This document shows, in pieces, positions 1 to 5,718 of a stretch of 6,586 nucleotides of DNA. The stretch is from Actinomycetes bacterium (GTDB taxonomy: Bacteria > Actinomycetota > Acidimicrobiia > Acidimicrobiales > Palsa-688): positions 1-6,586 of the forward strand of contig JAKBBS010000186.1 in the NCBI GenBank assembly GCA_021808425.1, given 5' to 3'. Under the pieces are notes generated by a model. It had not been told where the DNA came from. It was given only the letters and a program-made list of their open reading frames with translations, and made no database searches. Position numbers and translations under genes: made by a program. Numbering within the stretch: the first letter of the stretch is position 1; the number at the start of each line of letters is the position of its first letter.

Positions 1-2
1 CC

Positions 3-1598
3 AAAGTCTCTCAGTCGGCGATCGCCTCCTTGCGGGTGCAGCTGTTCACGCACGTGATGACATTGCCCGCCTCCTACTTTGACACCACCCCAATCGGCGA
101 AGTGATCAGCCGCTCGACCGCCGACGTCGAGACGATCGACGAGCTGTTGGCCAACGGTATCGCCACGCTTGTCGGCCAGCTTGCCGCGCTTGGCGCCGCA
201 GCCATCGCCATGATTTTTCTAAGCCCGCTGCTGAGCGCTGTCTCGGCGGTGGTCCTGCCGCCCCTTCTTGTCGTGACCCGCTTCTTGCAGACCCGCGTTC
301 GCGATGCCCAGCGCAAGGACAGGATCGCTGTCGGGCGGCTTAACGCCGAACTCGCCGAAGTCGTCGGCGGCGTGGAGACCCTTCGAGCCTTCGGCCGGGA
401 GGCGGTGTTCGTCGTCCGGTTCCGGCAGGCGCTGCGCCGCACCCTCGTCGCCCAGGGCGACTCGGTGAAGTACAGCTCGTTCTTTGTCCCGGTGTCAGAC
501 CTACTGTCCTCGGTTGTCATCGCCATCCTAGTTTGGGTCGGCGCCGGGCGCACCATGGCGGCTGCCGGCGTGAACCTTGGGACCCTCACCGCCTTCGTCC
601 TACTTTTCCAGAGCTTCTTCGCACCGATCATCGCTCTCGGCGACCAGTGGCAGTCAGTCCAGGCTGCCGTAGCGGGAGGCGAAAGGGTCTTCGAGCTGCT
701 CGATCTCGCCGCCGATGTCCTACCAGCGGAGGCCCAGGCCCGGACTTGCACCACAGCGCGAATAGAGGTGACCAAAGTAAGCTTCGGCTACGACCCCGCC
801 CGGGCAGTTCTGAACGAAGTATCACTTTCGGTCGGTCCCGGGGAACACGTCGCCCTCGTCGGGCGCACGGGCGCCGGCAAATCCAGCCTGCTGTCGCTCA
901 TCGGCGGCGTCTACCCTCCAGGATCGGGCTCGGTGCGCGTCACTGGAGTCGACCCTCGCGCTATCGAGGAGGACAAGCGACGCGCCATCCTCGGGGTTGT
1001 TCCCCAAGCACTCCAGCTTTTCGGTGGCAGCGTACGAGAGAACCTTACCCTTTTCGACGAGGACATCGACGATGCGGCCATATGGCGCGTGATCGAGCTC
1101 GTCGGACTCGGACCACTTGTCGCCGCCCTGCCCGGCGGCCTTGACGCCCTACTCGCAGGGGAAGGACGGGGCGCCGGCACGGTCCTTTCGGCCGGCGAAC
1201 GCCAGCTCGTCGCTCTGGCGCGGGCCTTGGTGAACGAACCGGCAGTGCTTCTCCTTGACGAGGCAACCGCCGCCATCGACTCCGCCAGCGACACTGCACT
1301 CAGGGCCGCTTTGCGCGACACCGCACGCCGGCACGGCTGCGCGACGCTGACCGTTGCCCACCGCATCTCAACGGCTAAAGAAGCCGATCGCGTCGTCGTC
1401 ATCGACGGCGGCCGCATCGTTGAAGAAGGCCCGCCAGACGTTCTTGCCACCGCCGGCGGACTCTTCGCCGCTCTGGCCGATCTCGATGCGGCCGGCTGGG
1501 ACTGCAACGACATTTCGCCGGACCACCCCAGCTGCGATGAACTGGACTCACGAGCCGGCTCGCAGGAAACCGTACAGCTGTCAACAAGAAAGAAGTGA
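3..1598 (+). CDS. ABC exporter half-transporter (TMD-NBD), 5'-truncated by window edge
   Basis: Exporter-type ABC protein with a membrane domain fused to an ATPase domain; it would act in the cytoplasmic membrane, probably as half of a dimer. The frame is open to the left edge, so the true start is outside. The visible part begins just after TM2, so roughly 100 residues are missing. Counting from the TTG at 30: hydrophobic pairs at about 43-85 (TM3/4) and 152-205 (TM5/6); A-loop Tyr254; Walker A GRTGAGKS 278-285; Q-loop Gln326; signature LSAGERQ 386-392; Walker B VLLLDE with Asp410 and Glu411; D-loop AAID; switch His444. All catalytic elements of the ATPase are intact. The tail after about residue 490 is polar and unconserved-looking. 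The stop overlaps the next gene's GTG by 4 bp, so the two are co-translated. The substrate cannot be read from the sequence. A partner half-transporter may lie upstream. Confidence 0.96.
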   Translation, partial: KVSQSAIASLRVQLFTHVMTLPASYFDTTPIGEVISRSTADVETIDELLANGIATLVGQLAALGAAAIAMIFLSPLLSAVSAVVLPPLLVVTRFLQTRVRDAQRKDRIAVGRLNAELAEVVGGVETLRAFGREAVFVVRFRQALRRTLVAQGDSVKYSSFFVPVSDLLSSVVIAILVWVGAGRTMAAAGVNLGTLTAFVLLFQSFFAPIIALGDQWQSVQAAVAGGERVFELLDLAADVLPAEAQARTCTTARIEVTKVSFGYDPARAVLNEVSLSVGPGEHVALVGRTGAGKSSLLSLIGGVYPPGSGSVRVTGVDPRAIEEDKRRAILGVVPQALQLFGGSVRENLTLFDEDIDDAAIWRVIELVGLGPLVAALPGGLDALLAGEGRGAGTVLSAGERQLVALARALVNEPAVLLLDEATAAIDSASDTALRAALRDTARRHGCATLTVAHRISTAKEADRVVVIDGGRIVEEGPPDVLATAGGLFAALADLDAAGWDCNDISPDHPSCDELDSRAGSQETVQLSTRKK

Positions 1599-2521
1599 GA
1601 TCTTTGGCCTTTTCCGACACCTATCTCCAACCCGACGCCCCCGATCCACTTCTCAACGAGGAAGTCGTCGTAGGGTCCGCCCGCCGGCATGCACCCGCCG
1701 CTGGCCGATTGCTCCAAATCGATGAATCAGGCGGGGAGGCCCGCGCCTACCTCCTCGAGGGTGGCATCGTCATGAAAACCCAACGCCCGCATCGGCTCCG
1801 CCCACGCACGAGCCTCGAAAAAGAGGCCCTCTTCCTAGCCGAACTCGAGCGTCACGGAAACATCCACGTTCCGCGAGCGCTAGGACACGGGCACGTCGAG
1901 GGCATCGAGTACATCTGTCTCACTCGTGTACCGGGCGTCACGGTAGCCAAAGTCACGCTCAGCGCCGCCCGGCGTGTAACTGTCCTAGAAGAGCTCGGTC
2001 GCACCATGCGGTCGATCCACGAGATCGACCAGTCCAGGCTCGCCGAAAGCGATCTGCTGCCCGGCGACCGCAGTGCCGCTGACCTCACAACACGTTTCGC
2101 TCGCCTCTTTGACCAACTCGCAGCATCGCTCGACTCGACCGACAGTTGGCACGACTGCCTGAACGTTGGCGAGATCGCTGCAGCACGCCTCCAGCTCACC
2201 CCCACCGACACGCCCCCAGTCGCGCTCCACTCCAACCCGGGACCCGAGCACACCTTCGTCGACCCGTTGACCGCCCAGCTCACCGGCCTCATCGACTTCG
2301 GGGACGCCTACCGCAGCCACCCCGCCCTCGACTTGCGAACCTGGACCGACCCGGCTGATGCCCGAGCACTTCTTGCCGGCTACGAATCCATCGGCACCCT
2401 CCCTCCAAGCTTCAAAGACGTCTTGCGAACCGGGCAAATTTTGATTGAACTCACCCGGGCCGTCAAACGACAGCGTACTACCGAACAAACCACCGCAAAC
2501 CTCAAGCGATTGCTCAACTGA
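1595..2521 (+). CDS. Aminoglycoside phosphotransferase-family (APH/kinase-fold) protein with altered catalytic loop
   Basis: 308-aa protein of the APH/phosphotransferase family (PF01636-like), a fold that transfers phosphate from ATP to small molecules such as antibiotics or sugars. Seen: N-lobe beta strand LLEGGIVMK with candidate ATP-binding Lys61; acidic helix residues Glu75/Glu77; hinge-like region YICLTRVPG; Brenner-type loop HSNPGPEHTFVD from His212; metal-binding IDFGD at 233-237. In the usual HGDxxxxN loop the catalytic Asp and Mg-binding Asn would fall at 214 and 219; here they are Asn and His. The His at the second position may be a subfamily trait; the Asp-to-Asn change is more unusual and could mean low or no kinase activity. 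The GTG start overlaps the ABC gene's stop (GTGA). There is no good Shine-Dalgarno, which fits translational coupling. Later starts are excluded because Lys61 lies at once after the first internal Met. Role inferred: modification or self-resistance partner of the exporter. Confidence 0.82.
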   Translation: MRSLAFSDTYLQPDAPDPLLNEEVVVGSARRHAPAAGRLLQIDESGGEARAYLLEGGIVMKTQRPHRLRPRTSLEKEALFLAELERHGNIHVPRALGHGHVEGIEYICLTRVPGVTVAKVTLSAARRVTVLEELGRTMRSIHEIDQSRLAESDLLPGDRSAADLTTRFARLFDQLAASLDSTDSWHDCLNVGEIAAARLQLTPTDTPPVALHSNPGPEHTFVDPLTAQLTGLIDFGDAYRSHPALDLRTWTDPADARALLAGYESIGTLPPSFKDVLRTGQILIELTRAVKRQRTTEQTTANLKRLLN

Positions 2522-2565
2522 TCAAGAGGCACCATCAGAACAGAGGACAATGGCAGACACACAGC

Positions 2566-3072
2566 TCAGGGCAATAGCCCAACTCCCAGCTCACAGGGCC
2601 AGGCAGCCCTCACTCCTACAGCGCCGCACCCGAATGCTACCGGCTGGCGGCAAAGCAGGCCCGTTAGGTAGTCATCCGCCGACGAGACAATCACGCCGTG
2701 CTCGGTGAGGAACTCGCGGGGGAAGTCACGTCGGTTCCGAGTCAGCAACACCGTGGCGCCACCGAACGCGCATGCGGCCGCATGCACTCTGTCGTCGGGG
2801 TCTCGGCCCGGAACTTCCTGCGTCCGGTCTCGGTAGGTCGTCGGGTCAATGTGGGTCGTTGGGAAGAATCGGCGGATCGCCGCTGACACCGACCTAGCGG
2901 TCTCCGGGGTCCGCGTGCCTTCACGGACGATCACCCTCTCCCACTCTTCGAGGAGCTCGTCGGTCCATACGAAGTCGATCAACAGGTCCTCGGCCAACGA
3001 GAGCACCAAGTCCATGACGCTGAATGGGAACAGCTCGTTCGCGTCAACGAACACCCGATCACGCCCACTCAC
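2566..3072 (-). CDS. PIN-domain toxin (VapC-like RNase) of an HTH-PIN toxin-antitoxin pair
   Basis: 168-aa PIN-domain protein; the family consists of Mg-dependent ribonucleases that act as toxins by cutting RNA. Seen: N-terminal strand with VFVDANELFPFS giving acidic Asp10; Glu42/Glu43 in the LLEEWERV helix; RDPDDRVHAAA with Asp91/93/94; and TRNRRDFP with Asp116. This is the expected spread of PIN active-site acids, and the FPFSVMDLVLSLAE stretch resembles the PIN_3-like group. The GTG start overlaps the upstream HTH gene's TGA by 4 bp (GTGA), typical of antitoxin-toxin coupling. The last ~25 residues (from about 141) are Cys/Gly/Ala-rich and look shorter than the helical C-terminal region usual in this group, so the end may be degraded. 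It is convergent with the APH-like gene, with 44 bp between the stops. Confidence 0.85.
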   Translation of the reverse strand: MSGRDRVFVDANELFPFSVMDLVLSLAEDLLIDFVWTDELLEEWERVIVREGTRTPETARSVSAAIRRFFPTTHIDPTTYRDRTQEVPGRDPDDRVHAAACAFGGATVLLTRNRRDFPREFLTEHGVIVSSADDYLTGLLCRQPVAFGCGAVGVRAAWPCELGVGLLP

Positions 3073-3467
3073 CCCCGATCAGCCGGGGATCCCAACACCG
3101 CACGAATCGCGTCCGAACCCTGCCGGCGGCGGCTTCGTTCCTCCGCAAGGGCCAACACGTCACCGACCTTGATCCGCCGGTGCTTGCTCCCCGGGAGGCG
3201 GCGGAATTCTAGGGTGCCATCAGCCAACAGCCGATCCACGAACTGCCGGGTCACCCCTAACAGGTCGGCGGCGCCAGCGGGCGTTACTTCTTGGCCGGGA
3301 CGCAGGACGACCAACTGTTCGCCGTTTGCCACGCCCTCGAACATCTCGTGGACCGCAGCGCCGAAGTCACTTGTCGGATCGACCGCGGCCGCCAGACGAG
3401 CCGCACTCGCTCGTGCATCCGCGTCAGCTGCCACCAACACGCTCATTTCACCAGCAACCATGACCAC
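3069..3467 (-). CDS. HTH (excisionase/MerR-like) antitoxin, partner of PIN toxin
   Basis: 132-aa protein, expected to bind and neutralise the PIN toxin and to repress its own operon. Seen: an N-terminal region (about 10-60) with an Ala-rich helix and the strand QLVVLRPGQEVTP, then a helix-turn-helix at about 61-105. In it, TPAGAADLLGVTRQFVDRLL forms the recognition unit and the LPGSKHRRIKVGDVLAL segment the wing, as in excisionase-family (HTH_17) domains. A short basic tail follows. Possible starts are GTG at 3467, ATG at 3461 and ATG at 3446; none has a convincing ribosome binding site. The candidate promoter predicts a transcript starting close to 3467, so a leaderless start is possible. 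The gene precedes the toxin, and its stop overlaps the toxin's GTG. The HTH-then-PIN order is a known actinobacterial toxin-antitoxin arrangement. Confidence 0.85.
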   Translation of the reverse strand: MVMVAGEMSVLVAADADARASAARLAAAVDPTSDFGAAVHEMFEGVANGEQLVVLRPGQEVTPAGAADLLGVTRQFVDRLLADGTLEFRRLPGSKHRRIKVGDVLALAEERSRRRQGSDAIRAVLGSPADRG

Positions 3468-3473
3468 GCGGAC

Positions 3474-3503
3474 AGACTACCAACGGAACAGCAATAACTG
3501 CAA
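3474..3503 (-). promoter_or_regulatory. Candidate promoter of the HTH-PIN operon
   Basis: On the - strand, TTGCAG at 3503-3498 and TAGTCT at 3479-3474 are separated by 18 bp. They resemble an actinobacterial -35 and a TAnnnT -10. The predicted transcript start falls at about 3467, at the first possible start codon, which would give a leaderless mRNA. Inferred from hexamers only. Confidence 0.4.
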
Positions 3504-3620
3504 CAAATCGTTTGGCAGGGTGGCCAGTTTGGTGTTCCGATGATTGCTCGTGTTTGGCGGAGGACGTCGACGACGGTGTCGTCGTCCGTAACGCAGCGCC
3601 GATTTCGTTGCGGGCAGGGC

Positions 3621-3653
3621 CGGTGGCGGCGGTCGTTGCGGCTACCGCCACCG
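3621..3653 (-). terminator. GC-rich hairpin downstream of the MerR gene, possible terminator
   Basis: Perfect 9-bp arms CGGTGGCGG (3621-3629) and CCGCCACCG (3645-3653) enclose a 15-nt loop, within 50 bp after the regulator's stop. A 12-bp palindrome CCGGGGCCCCGG (3655-3666) lies directly against the stop codon. There is no U-tract, so this is not a classical intrinsic terminator, but U-less GC-rich hairpins are commonly proposed as such in actinobacteria. Confidence 0.4.
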
Positions 3654-3666
3654 CCCGGGGCCCCGG

Positions 3667-4419
3667 TCAGTTCCGTGCGGTTGTGGCGGCCTTGATGAAC
3701 TCGATCAGGGCGGGCGGGGGGCCGCCGTGCTGCGCCTCGATTCGCTCGGTGTTCTCGGCGTACATCCGATACAGAGAGCCGTGGAGGTCCTCGTCGCCGC
3801 CGTGGAACTGCTCGAGCAGGCCCATCCACTCGGCTGCCAGTTGTTGGGCCTGGGTTGAGGACGCGTCGACGCCGGCGTCGACGGCGGCTTGCACCCGGGC
3901 GATGAGCGTCGGCCATGCCGCTTCGACCTCGGCGATGGCCGCCTCGCCCAGGGTTGCGCGGCGCTCGGCCAGCTGCGCCAGCTGCTCATCATTGAAGTAC
4001 TGCTTGATCGTGTCGTCCACGGTTATCACCTTTCGGATCAGTTCCAAGAAGTCGGTGACCGAGGCCGCGTCGCCGGTTCGCCCGGCGGCAGCGACGGTGG
4101 CGAGCTGCGCCCGCAGGGTTCGCATGGCGACCAGCTGACGGTCCAGGTGCTCCCTGTGAGCGTCGAGCAGTTCGCCGATCGAGGTTTGCCCGTCGAGAAC
4201 CGCGCCGATAGCGTCGAGCGGCAACCCGAGCTGGCGTAGCGCCATGACCCGGTAGAGCCGCTCGACGTCGGACTCGCTGTACAGCCGGTAGCCGGTGCTG
4301 GTACGCGCCGAGGGTCGCAGCACGCCGAGATGGTCGTAGTGGTGCAAAGCCCTCACGGTCAGCCCGGTTTCGGCGGCCAGCTAGCCGATCTTCCATGCCC
4401 GGGTTTGCTGCGCCGTCAT
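3667..4419 (-). pseudogene. TipA-like MerR/TipAS regulator interrupted by in-frame TAG at codon 13
   Basis: A 250-codon MerR-family activator with a TipAS ligand-binding domain; TipA-type proteins sense antibiotics and activate transcription by twisting an over-spaced promoter. The original start is the ATG at 4419: it has AAGGTGA with 8-nt spacing, and it is followed by MTAQQTRAWKIG, the usual family N-terminus. Codon 13 is TAG (4383-4381) where the family has Glu (IGELAAETGL); one G-to-T change explains it. The frame then runs intact to 3667: HTH remainder and wing (VRALHHYDHLGVL, TGYRLY), dimerisation coiled coil (about codons 75-115), then a helical TipAS domain with DTIKQYFNDEQL, EAAWPTLIARV and SLYRMYAENTERI. 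There is no Cys, so no equivalent of the TipAS Cys that bonds thiostrepton. A restart at GTG 4356 would lack the first HTH helix. A sequencing error is possible. Confidence 0.85.
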
Positions 4420-4427
4420 TTGATCGG

Positions 4428-4434
4428 TCACCTT
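4428..4434 (-). promoter_or_regulatory. Ribosome binding site of the TipA-like gene
   Basis: AAGGTGA on the - strand, 8 nt before the ATG at 4419. It fixes the original start upstream of the TAG and shows that the stop codon lies inside the real gene rather than in a leader. Confidence 0.7.
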
Positions 4435-4467
4435 CACTTCTGACGTCGCGGGTGCGCCGGCATGATC

Positions 4468-4498
4468 ACCATAGAGCCTGACGTTACGTCAGAGTCAA
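4468..4498 (-). promoter_or_regulatory. MerR-type promoter and operator of the TipA-like gene
   Basis: On the - strand, TTGACT (4498-4493) and TATGGT (4473-4468) are separated by 19 bp, the over-long spacing typical of promoters controlled by MerR-family activators. The spacer holds a perfect dyad CTGACGT-A-ACGTCAG (4492-4478). The leader to the ATG at 4419 would be about 40 nt. The site indicates autoregulation and remains intact although the regulator's DNA-binding domain is broken. Confidence 0.8.
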
Positions 4499-4795
4499 GC
4501 AGATCGGCTGCGCCGTCAGGAGCCGCCAACTCCCTAGGCCCCCCGCCTCGCCCAGTAGATGAGGGGATCCGGCTACACAGTAACAGTCGGTGCTTACCCT
4601 CGACATGCAGTTCTCGGCGCCCGCAGGGGGATCGTTAGCGGTTAGCGATTAGCCGGTCTGGCAAGAAGAGCAGACACGTACCGGCGCGACGCACCAGGGG
4701 AGGATGGCGCACCGTTTTGCCGCGTTGGCGCGGCTCTATCTATGCCCCGCAGCCGAGACCAAGATACTTAAGAGTCACGTTCGCTGGTTGAGCGG
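4499..4795. other. Intergenic region without a recognisable gene
   Basis: Between the MerR promoter and the end of the three-gene cassette. Seen: three tandem heptamers (GTTAGCG, GTTAGCG, ATTAGCC) at 4634-4654, and a 6-bp hairpin GCCGCG-TTGG-CGCGGC at 4719-4734 without a T-tract. The hairpin could weakly terminate the cassette, whose last stop is at 4796. A short ORF from ATG 4704 on the + strand, directly behind GGGGAGG, runs antisense into the cassette and is not credible as a gene. No RNA gene recognised. Confidence 0.5.
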
Positions 4796-5344
4796 TCAGG
4801 CCGGCTTAACGTCGTCGAAGCTGTGCAAAGTGATCGGGAGCCCGACGCGCATCATGTATTTTGCGAATGACTGGGCCAAGTGTTCCCGGTACGGAGCGAT
4901 CAGACGGAGTCGGCTCGGCCGCTGTTCGGCCGCTTCCTCCAGGAATTTCTTCGGGAGGGAGTAGAGGTGGTGGAAGTCAGCGATGGCGTAGTGATCCGCT
5001 GCCGCCCCGTCGAGGTTCTGAAGTAGGCAGTAGGCGGGCTGCTCCCCCTGACGCAAGGACTTCCGCCACCCGCTGCTCTTGAGGAAGGAATTCGTCGCGC
5101 CGCTCACATTCCAGAGCTGCTGATAGGAAAGGACAACGGCGACGAGCACCTCGTCCACCTTGTCAGTCTCCAGGTCGCAGGACTGCGTGAGCACGACTAG
5201 GTCTCTGAGCGCAACTTGCACCTTGACCGGAGCGCCCTCTTTCAGAGGCCACTGGACTTCGACTACCTGCGGCACGGGTATTTCACGGAGTAGGTCGCCT
5301 TGCTCAAGGGCACGGGTTGAAACGAACTCATACCACCCTGACAT
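4796..5344 (-). CDS. Uncharacterised protein with TQSCDL motif, third gene of cassette
   Basis: 182-aa soluble protein; no function assigned. Seen: an N-terminal region (1-45) rich in beta strands with QGDLLREIPVPQ; then ALRDLVVLTQSCDLETDKVDEVLVAVV at about 46-71, where Cys56 and Asp57 end a hydrophobic strand; His118, His125 and His126 in DHYAIADFHHLYSLPKKF; and a C-terminal block RLRLIAPYREHLAQSFAKYMMRVGLP (146-170) that looks strongly constrained. From memory, similar SQSCDL and YREHL...MRVGLP blocks occur in other uncharacterised bacterial proteins; this was not checked. Cys56 with the His residues could form a metal or catalytic site, which is speculation. There is no signal peptide or membrane helix. 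The ATG at 5344 has TGAGG 9 nt upstream, where the TGA is also the stop of the preceding gene, so translation is coupled. Confidence 0.8.
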   Translation of the reverse strand: MSGWYEFVSTRALEQGDLLREIPVPQVVEVQWPLKEGAPVKVQVALRDLVVLTQSCDLETDKVDEVLVAVVLSYQQLWNVSGATNSFLKSSGWRKSLRQGEQPAYCLLQNLDGAAADHYAIADFHHLYSLPKKFLEEAAEQRPSRLRLIAPYREHLAQSFAKYMMRVGLPITLHSFDDVKPA

Positions 5345-5352
5345 CTGCTTTT

Positions 5353-5358
5353 ACCTCA
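5353..5358 (-). promoter_or_regulatory. Ribosome binding site overlapping the upstream stop codon
   Basis: TGAGGT on the - strand: the TGA ends the small middle gene, and GAGG lies 9 nt before the ATG at 5344. One ribosome could terminate and restart here. It supports the ATG at 5344 and the single-operon reading. Confidence 0.65.
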
Positions 5359-5718
5359 GGTCAGATAGTCAAAGTCGTCGGCGGACTCCGGCATCTGCAG
5401 ATCGGTCTGGACGAACGTGACGGTCCCCATCAGCGTCATCGTGGGTGGTGGCAATGGCGCGATGACATCTGGGTAGTAGGCAAATCCCGCCTTCTCCGCA
5501 ATCTCATCAAGTAGCGCCGAACTCGTGACCCGCTGGAGGTCAAGCTGTTGACCAATCGCCGAGACGGCGCTCGGCACAAGCCCAGTAGTCGGTAGAGCTG
5601 ACACGAGGAGGAGCGGCAGAGCCGTGAAGGACGTCGGTACTACCTTGTTGTGGGAAAACGAGTACGGAGAAGCGGACGCGCTGCTCATACCCTGCGTCGT
5701 ACTAGCTGACCTCGACAA
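5356..5718 (-). CDS. Small unrecognised protein, middle gene of cassette
   Basis: 120-aa (TTG start at 5718) or 110-aa (ATG at 5688) protein of unknown function. The TTG start has GAGGGAG 4 nt upstream and overlaps the preceding gene by 17 bp. The ATG would start 13 bp after that gene's stop but has only AGGG one base away, so the start is uncertain. Seen: a Ser-rich N-terminus; a hydrophobic stretch FTALPLLLVSALPTTGLVP (about 30-48 of the long form) interrupted by prolines, so not a clear membrane helix; a short helix SSALLDEIAEKAGF; a PLPPPT segment; and an acidic end ESADDFDYL. It resembles a small partner or adaptor protein rather than an enzyme. Its real-gene status rests on position between two convincing genes, tight spacing and the shared ribosome binding site at its stop. 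Confidence 0.6.
   Translation of the reverse strand: MSRSASTTQGMSSASASPYSFSHNKVVPTSFTALPLLLVSALPTTGLVPSAVSAIGQQLDLQRVTSSALLDEIAEKAGFAYYPDVIAPLPPPTMTLMGTVTFVQTDLQMPESADDFDYLT

Noticed and set aside
74..775. 233-aa open frame on the - strand inside the ABC gene
   Set aside because: Low-complexity Arg/Ser/Thr-rich translation antisense to a clear ABC transporter; typical high-GC shadow frame.
911..1717. 268-aa open frame on the - strand across the ATPase domain
   Set aside because: Ser/Arg/Ala-rich with no domain and antisense to all NBD motifs; a shadow frame.
1985..2488. 167-aa open frame on the - strand inside the APH-like gene
   Set aside because: The + strand frame carries recognisable APH motifs and the antisense translation has none.
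2569..2580. GGGC-AATA-GCCC mini-hairpin as a bidirectional terminator between the convergent genes
   Set aside because: Four base pairs, inside the end of the PIN gene, no T-tract.
3443..3916. 157-aa open frame on the - strand spanning the gap between antitoxin and MerR genes
   Set aside because: Its first half overlaps the MerR/TipAS frame as an Arg-rich shadow; the part in the gap (TDDDTVVDVLRQTRAIIG) looks mildly protein-like but has no own start or ribosome binding site and ends in a Cys-rich run.
3512..4138. 208-aa open frame on the + strand
   Set aside because: Antisense to the TipAS domain, Ala/Ser/Arg-rich, no motif.
4604..4651. 15-codon ORF (ATG 4604) running through the tandem heptamers
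   Set aside because: No ribosome binding site or promoter, and too short to support; looks like chance.
4719..4734. Hairpin GCCGCG-TTGG-CGCGGC as terminator of the cassette
   Set aside because: Only a 6-bp stem and, in the direction of the cassette, followed by A-rich rather than U-rich sequence; kept only as a note in the intergenic entry.
4740..4800. Possible tRNA or small RNA in the gap before the cassette
   Set aside because: No acceptor stem pairing, T-loop GTTCGA-type sequence or CCA end could be found.
4704..4964. 86-aa + strand ORF right after GGGGAGG
   Set aside because: The purine run touches the ATG, so spacing is wrong for a ribosome binding site, and most of the ORF is antisense to the TQSCDL gene.
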